Part shown: positions 59,944-64,000 of the stretch, piece by piece
Layout: each line of letters starts with the position of its first letter
Position numbering within the stretch: position 1 is the first letter of the stretch
Assembly: GCA_035593725.1 (NCBI GenBank)
Contig: DAOSZN010000013.1
Span: 1-64,000 of the forward strand
DNA: 64,000 bases
DNA from: UBA4971 sp029551185
GTDB lineage: Bacteria > Bacillota > SHA-98 > UBA4971
Direction: 5' to 3'
Translations under genes and position numbers: made by a program
Notes under the pieces: model-generated
The model's input: only the letters and a program-made list of their open reading frames with translations
Database searches by the model: none
What the model was told of the DNA's origin: nothing

Positions 59944-60750
59944 TTGGAAACGGATGGACGCCGTGATATGTCTTATTTGGTTGAAATTATGCGCAGGCTG
60001 AGGGCAGAGGACGGGTGTCCCTGGGACCGCAAACAGACGCATAGGTCACTTAGGACTTACTTGATTGAGGAAGCGTATGAGGTAATTCAGGCAATTGACG
60101 ATGAGGATGATGAAGCGCTTTGTGAGGAGCTTGGAGATGTCCTCCTGCAAGTGGTATTCCATTCCGAGATTGCTCGGGAGTGCGGGAAATTCGATATTGC
60201 AGATGTCATAGAAGGAATCGTGAAAAAGCTGATTAGACGTCATCCTCATGTGTTCGGCGATGTTAAGGCTGAGGACAGTGAAACAGTCCTTCGTAACTGG
60301 GAGAGAATTAAGCAGAAGGAGCATGCTGAAAGCGGGGACGAAGAGGGACGAGTCTCAATCCTCCATAATGTGGCAGGCGCTATGCCTGCCCTGATGAGGG
60401 CGGTCAAGGTCCAGGCCAAAGCGTCCAGGGTAGGGTTTGACTGGCCTGATATAGAAGGCGCATTGTCTAAGGTAAATGAAGAACTCGCTGAACTCAAAGA
60501 GGCTCGTCTGGCGAAAGACGTTAACGCTATTGAAGAGGAAGTGGGAGATGTTCTGTTTGCCATGGTGAACGTTGCAAGGTTTTTGAAAGTGGATCCTGAA
60601 ATTGCCCTGGGAAAAGCTGTGGATAAGTTCATTGCGAGATTTCAATACATTGAAAATAAAGTGGAACGGAGCAACAGACATTTGGAAGAGATGACTCTTG
60701 AAGAGATGGACATGCTGTGGGAAGAGTCTAAGAAGACAGAGGGTCAATAA
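59944..60750 (+). CDS. mazG: Nucleoside triphosphate pyrophosphohydrolase MazG
   Basis: A 268-residue protein with two MazG domains: the first has DGCPWDRKQTHRSLRTYLIE, EEAYEVIQAIDDED and EELGDVLLQVVFHSEIA with the EExxE and ExxD metal ligands; the second has EELAELKEARLAKD and EEEVGDVLFAMVNVARFL. It hydrolyses NTPs to NMPs and pyrophosphate as house-cleaning. The B. subtilis homologue in this location (YabN) carries an extra N-terminal tetrapyrrole-methylase domain, absent here. TTG start behind AGGAGGTAATAG. Confidence 0.95.
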   Translation: METDGRRDMSYLVEIMRRLRAEDGCPWDRKQTHRSLRTYLIEEAYEVIQAIDDEDDEALCEELGDVLLQVVFHSEIARECGKFDIADVIEGIVKKLIRRHPHVFGDVKAEDSETVLRNWERIKQKEHAESGDEEGRVSILHNVAGAMPALMRAVKVQAKASRVGFDWPDIEGALSKVNEELAELKEARLAKDVNAIEEEVGDVLFAMVNVARFLKVDPEIALGKAVDKFIARFQYIENKVERSNRHLEEMTLEEMDMLWEESKKTEGQ

Positions 60751-60935
60751 GTGGTTGCTCACGTCGGCATCGGTCATCCCTCCGGAATCCACACAGGACA
60801 AGACACGCGCGCAAAGATATAGCGGCTTAGCTCTCAAAACTGTATTCAGGTTCGGTAAGGTCTATTTTGGGGGACACAGTAATAATCATTTAACAGACAA
60901 GTCTGGCAGAGTGCAGGTCTTGGGAGGGATCATGT

Positions 60936-61226
60936 ATGTTAGATGATAGAAAACGTGTATCCACACCGTTCCAACACAGGTTGACCATTACCGAGCGTGA
61001 ATCCGTGATTGTTGACGGTGTAAATAATGTGGAGAGTTTTGATGACCGGGAAGTAATCCTGGAGACCACGTCAGGAATGCTGATATTACACGGTAGTGAC
61101 TTTCATATCAAGCAACTCAATTTGGACCAAGGAAACCTGATAATTGAAGGCTATGTTATAGGGCTTGAGTACGCGGAGGAAATGGGGAAAAAGGCCAAGG
61201 GGTTTGTGGAGCGGCTGTTCAAATGA
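60936..61226 (+). CDS. yabP: Sporulation protein YabP
   Basis: A 96-residue protein with the YabP motifs RLTITERESVIVDGVNNVES, FDDREVILETTSGMLILHGS and LNLDQGNLIIEGYVIGLEY. YabP takes part in spore envelope formation in the mother cell. GGGAGGG precedes ATG 60936. It overlaps yabQ by 4 bases. The S4-domain gene yabO that lies before yabP in Bacillus is absent; the 185-base gap (60751-60935) holds no supportable gene. Confidence 0.93.
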   Translation: MLDDRKRVSTPFQHRLTITERESVIVDGVNNVESFDDREVILETTSGMLILHGSDFHIKQLNLDQGNLIIEGYVIGLEYAEEMGKKAKGFVERLFK

Positions 61227-61699
61227 CAGGTACTGTCCGGTTTCAGTTGATAGGGCTTGCTGTCACGCTGTTGGCAGGCGTGATAATGGGAGCCCTGTTT
61301 GACTTATACCGAGTGGCGAGGTGGGCCTTGCGTCCGGGTAGAGCATTTACTGCCATATGTGACGTTATCTTCTGGCTTTTTGCTGCTACAATGGTTTTTA
61401 AGTTCCTTCTTGCTTATTCCTGGGGAGAGGTAAGATTTTATATGTTTGTTGGATTTGCCTCGGGTTTTGGTGTGTACAGGGTGGTTCTGGGGCGTCATGT
61501 AGTGGGCGGTGCAGTTTCCGCCTATGAACATGCGCAAAATGCGCGAAACAAGATAGTCTTGGGTTACAGGGAAGGAGCTTTGAAATTAAAAAGGGCGGAC
61601 ACAAGATTGCGTAAAGGGTTTCGCAAAGCCTCGGCTTGCATGGGGACGCTGTGGGCAAATATCAAGAGCAAGTTAAGCTTATCGCGGAAGGAATCCTAA
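61223..61699 (+). CDS. yabQ: Spore cortex biosynthesis protein YabQ
   Basis: A 158-residue protein with three to four membrane segments in the first 100 residues (LIGLAVTLLAGVIMGALFDL, VIFWLFAATMVFKFLLAYSW) and a basic C-terminal part (LGYREGALKLKRADTRLRKG). The order and overlap with yabP, and the pattern of a DxYR motif after the first helix (FDLYRVARWALRPG), identify YabQ, needed for cortex formation. Confidence 0.92.
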   Translation: MTGTVRFQLIGLAVTLLAGVIMGALFDLYRVARWALRPGRAFTAICDVIFWLFAATMVFKFLLAYSWGEVRFYMFVGFASGFGVYRVVLGRHVVGGAVSAYEHAQNARNKIVLGYREGALKLKRADTRLRKGFRKASACMGTLWANIKSKLSLSRKES

Positions 61700-61743
61700 G
61701 AGTGATGGAGAAGATAATAAAGTAATTATCGACATTCCGGGTT

Positions 61744-62127
61744 GTGGGAGAGATGATTCTGACTAAGGAGACAGGACAAGCAGCCGGCTGGATAACATGG
61801 AAACGTGTCCGCCAAGTATTGGTGGGCTTTTTCATCTTTGCCGTAGCTTTTCTATATCTCAGGAGTTATCTTGAACTGGTCCGGGTGAATTACCAGATAT
61901 CCGTAGTTAAAGGGGAGATTGAGGTATGGGAAGAGAGGTGCAATGAATTACGCGAACAGATAGAATATCTGTCCAGCAATGAATATGTTGAGAAGATGGC
62001 CAGAGAAAAATTAGGCTTGGTGAAACCTGGTGAGATCCAATTCATTGTCACTGATCCTGCTTCTTCCAACAAACCGGTGGAAGTTGAAGAAAGGCCTGGT
62101 ACAGATCCTTCAAAGATCCGTGATTGA
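61744..62127 (+). CDS. divIC: FtsB/DivIC-family septum formation initiator
   Basis: A 127-residue bitopic protein: a short cytoplasmic part, a membrane helix (VLVGFFIFAVAFLYLRSYLE), a coiled coil (INYQISVVKGEIEVWEERCN-like region) and the FtsB/DivIC ending EYVEKMAREKLGLVKPGEIQ. It forms part of the divisome with FtsL and FtsQ/DivIB. Start GTG 61744 or ATG 61753. The place between yabQ and yabR matches Bacillus divIC. Confidence 0.93.
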   Translation: MGEMILTKETGQAAGWITWKRVRQVLVGFFIFAVAFLYLRSYLELVRVNYQISVVKGEIEVWEERCNELREQIEYLSSNEYVEKMAREKLGLVKPGEIQFIVTDPASSNKPVEVEERPGTDPSKIRD

Positions 62128-62174
62128 CTAATGCATTAGCAAGGGTCCTATGGATGGATAACGTCTAATCTTCG

Positions 62175-62204
62175 TTGACAGAGGACATGCAGGCAAAGTA
62201 TAAT
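62175..62204 (+). promoter_or_regulatory. Sigma-A promoter of the S1-domain gene
   Basis: TTGACA (62175-62180), an 18-bp spacer, TATAAT (62199-62204), both perfect, 60 bases before the yabR-type start. Confidence 0.85.
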
Positions 62205-62264
62205 GAAGTAAGAATTGGGTGAGGTATCACCCTAGATAAACTAATGAGGAGGAATTTGCCGGTT

Positions 62265-62669
62265 ATGCCGTCACTTGAGGTAGGCAGCATCGTCGAAGGC
62301 CGTGTCACTGGGATTACCCACTTCGGAGCCTTCGTCGAACTGGCCGGGGGTCAGACAGGGTTGGTCCACATTTCCGAAGTCGCTGACACTTACGTGAAGG
62401 ATGTCAAGGATTACTTAAATGAAAATGATGTTGTAAGGGTGAAGATTCTATCTATTGAGGGTGGCAAGATTGGGCTTTCAATCAAACAGGCTGACCCCAA
62501 TTATCGACCGATGCGTAGCCGACGGGCGCCATCCGCCAATCGTCAATCATTCGAAGACAAATTGTCCAAGTTTCTAAAAGAGAGTGATGAACGGCTGTCA
62601 GACCTCAAGAAGAGTCAGGATTCAAAACGGGGCGGTCGTGGCACCAGATATTCCCGAATAGGCGGGTAA
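62265..62669 (+). CDS. yabR: S1 RNA-binding domain protein (YabR type)
   Basis: A 134-residue protein with one S1 domain at about residues 3-75 (LEVGSIVEGRVTGITHFGAF, ELAGGQTGLVHISEVADTYV, LNENDVVRVKILSIEGGKIG), followed by a basic, low-complexity tail (MRSRRAPSANRQS, GGRGTRYSRIGG). Single-S1 proteins of this type bind RNA or ribosomes. ATG 62265 matches the family start; the AGGAGG lies 12 bases upstream. It has its own strong promoter. Confidence 0.92.
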   Translation: MPSLEVGSIVEGRVTGITHFGAFVELAGGQTGLVHISEVADTYVKDVKDYLNENDVVRVKILSIEGGKIGLSIKQADPNYRPMRSRRAPSANRQSFEDKLSKFLKESDERLSDLKKSQDSKRGGRGTRYSRIGG

Positions 62670-62913
62670 TTTTAATCTTGGTTTTCATGCCTGGACTGAT
62701 TCCCGTTGGATATCGGATTTATTGGGCTTGTGCTTAGGCTTATATATGGGCCTCGAGTTCAGTTGCCTGTGGGGTTAAGCCGTTCGTTAAGCGGTTCGCT
62801 TTGGTTGGCAGATCGTTTGCCTGTACGATATAGTAGTTGTTGGTAATTATGAGTTTTCGTAAGCAATAAATCCGTATAATTGATTCAGAAGCGTGTTAAT
62901 TTTGAGAGAAAGA

Positions 62914-62944
62914 AAAGGCCGGCGCATTTCGCGACCGGCTTTTC
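62914..62944 (+). terminator. Intrinsic terminator
   Basis: GCCGGCGC (62918-62925 region) pairs with GCG-A-CCGGC with one bulged base, flanked by AAAA/TTTT pairs, ending in CTTTTCTT. It closes the yabR transcript or a short RNA beginning in the preceding 100 bases. Confidence 0.75.
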
Positions 62945-63040
62945 TTAGGTGTGAGCGAGGCATGTTTGCCCTGCCGAATCACTTTGCTCGTTCTTGTTGA
63001 GAATTATATGTAACTTGCAAATTGGAGTGACTTTCCGGAT

Positions 63041-63175
63041 ATGTTTCTAGATGCGCTCTTAGTGAGACTCCGGGAGAAAGTCTACGGTTTCCATGTGTCC
63101 GATTGCGAGGGCCTGCGAGATTTTGGCTGCTTTCAGAAGCGAGATTGTTACCGATGTTTTTGGGAGACTGTTTAG
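63041..63175 (+). CDS. Possible small Cys-rich protein (44 aa)
   Basis: A 44-codon frame, MFLDALLVRLREKVYGFHVS followed by DCEGLRDFGCFQKRDCYRCF and WETV. Four cysteines (C-x7-C-x5-C-x2-C) could bind zinc. GGAGTGA lies 11 bases upstream, longer than usual. A frame of this length can occur by chance, so this is only a candidate. Confidence 0.28.
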   Translation: MFLDALLVRLREKVYGFHVSDCEGLRDFGCFQKRDCYRCFWETV

Positions 63176-63238
63176 GCAGATTAGGTTGCCTGTTGCTGAG
63201 TCAGGGATGTATCTCTAAAATGTGGGCTGCGGTGAGTC

Positions 63239-63751
63239 ATGAGAGATGAAGAGATTATTGAAAGACAAATAGGACGTAAGCCCAGAGGATTTCTGAAAGT
63301 CGCAAGTCGGTGTCCTTTAGGGATGCCTGAGACTATAGTCACCGGTCCTGTCGTGTCTGCAAGGTATGGTCTTGATGTGCCTTTTGAGCCTTTTCCCACT
63401 GTGTTCTGGCTGACATGTCCCGGCGCTGTCAGGGCGGTGTCCCGATTGGAAGCTGAAGGTTGGATAACTGAGCTTGAGGCCCGTCTGGCCCAGGATCCCG
63501 AAGCGCAGAGGGAATACAAGGAGGCCTCCAGGTCGTATGCAACCTTTCGACAGACGCTCTTGACAGAAGATCAGCTGAAGTGGATTGAGGCCTACCGACC
63601 GTCTTGGTATGATGTTATTTGTGAATCCGGGATAGGCGGTATTCCCCAAGGCAATAAAGGCCTAAAATGCCTTCATGCCCATTATGCCGATTATCTTGCC
63701 AGAGGCACTAATCCGATTGGGCGATGGGTTTATCAGTTGCTGAGTCGATAA
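63239..63751 (+). CDS. DUF501 domain protein
   Basis: A 170-residue protein of the DUF501 family: VASRCPLGMPETIVTGPVVS, then EPFPTVFWLTCPGAVRAVSR and LEAEGWI, and a C-terminal IPQGNKGLKCLHAHYADYLA. The conserved Cys and His residues suggest a metal site. DUF501 genes commonly follow ftsB/divIC-type genes, as here. The function is unknown; the family is sometimes linked to septum or Ppx/GppA genes by neighbourhood only. Confidence 0.9.
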   Translation: MRDEEIIERQIGRKPRGFLKVASRCPLGMPETIVTGPVVSARYGLDVPFEPFPTVFWLTCPGAVRAVSRLEAEGWITELEARLAQDPEAQREYKEASRSYATFRQTLLTEDQLKWIEAYRPSWYDVICESGIGGIPQGNKGLKCLHAHYADYLARGTNPIGRWVYQLLSR

Positions 63752-63758
63752 ATCCACG

Positions 63759-63787
63759 TTGTTGTACAAGGATTACGGTGCTATAAT
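63759..63787 (+). promoter_or_regulatory. Sigma-A promoter of tRNA-Leu
   Basis: TTGTTG (63759-63764), a 17-bp spacer, TATAAT (63782-63787), 45 bases before the tRNA. Confidence 0.65.
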
Positions 63788-63832
63788 GTAGTAGGAAACT
63801 GAATACGTATAATACTCCTTCATGAGATCAGT

Positions 63833-63921
63833 GCCGGAGTGGCGGAATAGGCAGACGCAAGGGACTTAAAATCCCTTGGGCCGTACGGCCCGTGCGGGTT
63901 CGATTCCCGCCTCCGGCACCA
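63833..63921 (+). tRNA. tRNA-Leu (anticodon TAA)
   Basis: Class II tRNA with acceptor GCCGGAG/CTCCGGC, anticodon stem AGGGA/TCCCT with loop CTTAAAA (anticodon TAA, reading TTA), a long variable arm (GGGCCGTACGGCCC), T arm GCGGG-TTCGATT-CCCGC and an encoded CCA. A T7 run follows directly (63922-63928). Confidence 0.97.
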
Positions 63922-64000
63922 TTTTTTTGGCGTAGTTGCCTCCAATAAGAAAACATTCTTCGAAATCCTTCTGAATATGGAAGGAAAGCTTCCTGTTTTG

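Larger units (their letters stand above)
62670..63238. other. Long intergenic region with terminator and promoter-like elements
   Basis: About 570 bases between yabR and the DUF501 gene. It holds a sigma54-like match (TGGCAG-ATCGT-TTGCC, 62806-62821), a TATAAT (62875-62880) without a clear -35, the terminator at 62914-62944, and a 44-codon frame at 63041-63175. A promoter before that terminator would yield a short untranslated RNA of about 60-115 bases. Confidence 0.45.

Noticed and set aside
60698..60946. 82-codon open frame in the position where Bacillus has yabO
   Set aside because: It begins inside mazG, shows no S4-domain motif, and has no ribosome binding site.
1..64000. Mobile elements, prophage and CRISPR arrays
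   Set aside because: No transposase, integrase, terminal repeats or regularly spaced repeats were seen on reading the whole window.

Overview
The window reads as a chromosomal segment of a spore-forming, flagellated member of the Firmicutes (Bacillota) whose flagellum is of the diderm type. The spore-former signature is the right-hand block mfd - spoVT - spoVB-like flippase - mazG - yabP - yabQ - divIC/ftsB-like - yabR, which matches the gene order beside mfd in Bacillus and Clostridia. The diderm signature is flgA-flgH-flgI (P-ring and L-ring genes), plus an ECF sigma / anti-sigma / RseB-like / HtrA operon laid out like the envelope-stress operons of Gram-negative bacteria. No species is claimed. 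A run of exactly 100 N (35339-35438) marks a scaffold gap inside the flagellin gene.

Layout. 1-2.4 kb: glycerophosphodiesterase and an MFS transporter. 2.5 kb: tRNA-Thr. 3-6.8 kb: a surface or spore-coat-like group (beta-sandwich protein, GT2-GT4 fusion glycosyltransferase, SPOCS-like protein) followed by a decayed glycosyltransferase. 6.9-8.5 kb: a cyclic-di-GMP-I riboswitch before a small secreted protein, then a cupin/HD-GYP protein. 8.5-12.8 kb: threonine-synthase-like enzyme (minus) and trkA-trkH. 12.8-16.9 kb (minus): PspC protein, and the sigma / anti-sigma / RseB-like / HtrA operon. 17-19.4 kb: murD and folD.

19.6-42.5 kb is one large flagellar and chemotaxis block: flgF/G-type rod gene, flgG, flgA, flgH, flgI, flgJ (rod part), flgM, flgN, flgK, flgL, cheA, cheC-like, cheY, cheB, cheR, an HD-GYP protein, fliW, csrA, cheW (opposite strand), flagellin (split by the gap), fliS, flaG, fliD, a FliT-like protein, then a sigma54 activator and a sensor kinase. 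A sigma54-type -24/-12 site lies before the first rod gene, and a sigma28 promoter with a GGA hairpin (a likely CsrA site) lies before flagellin. This suggests layered control: kinase/activator to sigma54, then FlgM/sigma28, then FliW/CsrA on flagellin mRNA.

42.4-47.4 kb (minus): pstS-pstC-pstA-pstB-pstB-phoU, phosphate uptake. 47.8-53.6 kb: a HEAT-repeat unknown, a DUF1540 protein, speE, fur, feoB in two overlapping frames, feoA. 53.7-62.7 kb: mfd and the sporulation/division block. 62.7-64 kb: a noncoding stretch with a terminator and a possible tiny ORF, a DUF501 protein, tRNA-Leu.

Start codons are often GTG or TTG. In two genes (pstS and the cheC-like gene) the family homology runs upstream of every ATG/GTG/TTG, to a well-spaced Shine-Dalgarno before CTG or ATC, suggesting non-canonical initiation. 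No insertion sequence, CRISPR array or prophage was seen.
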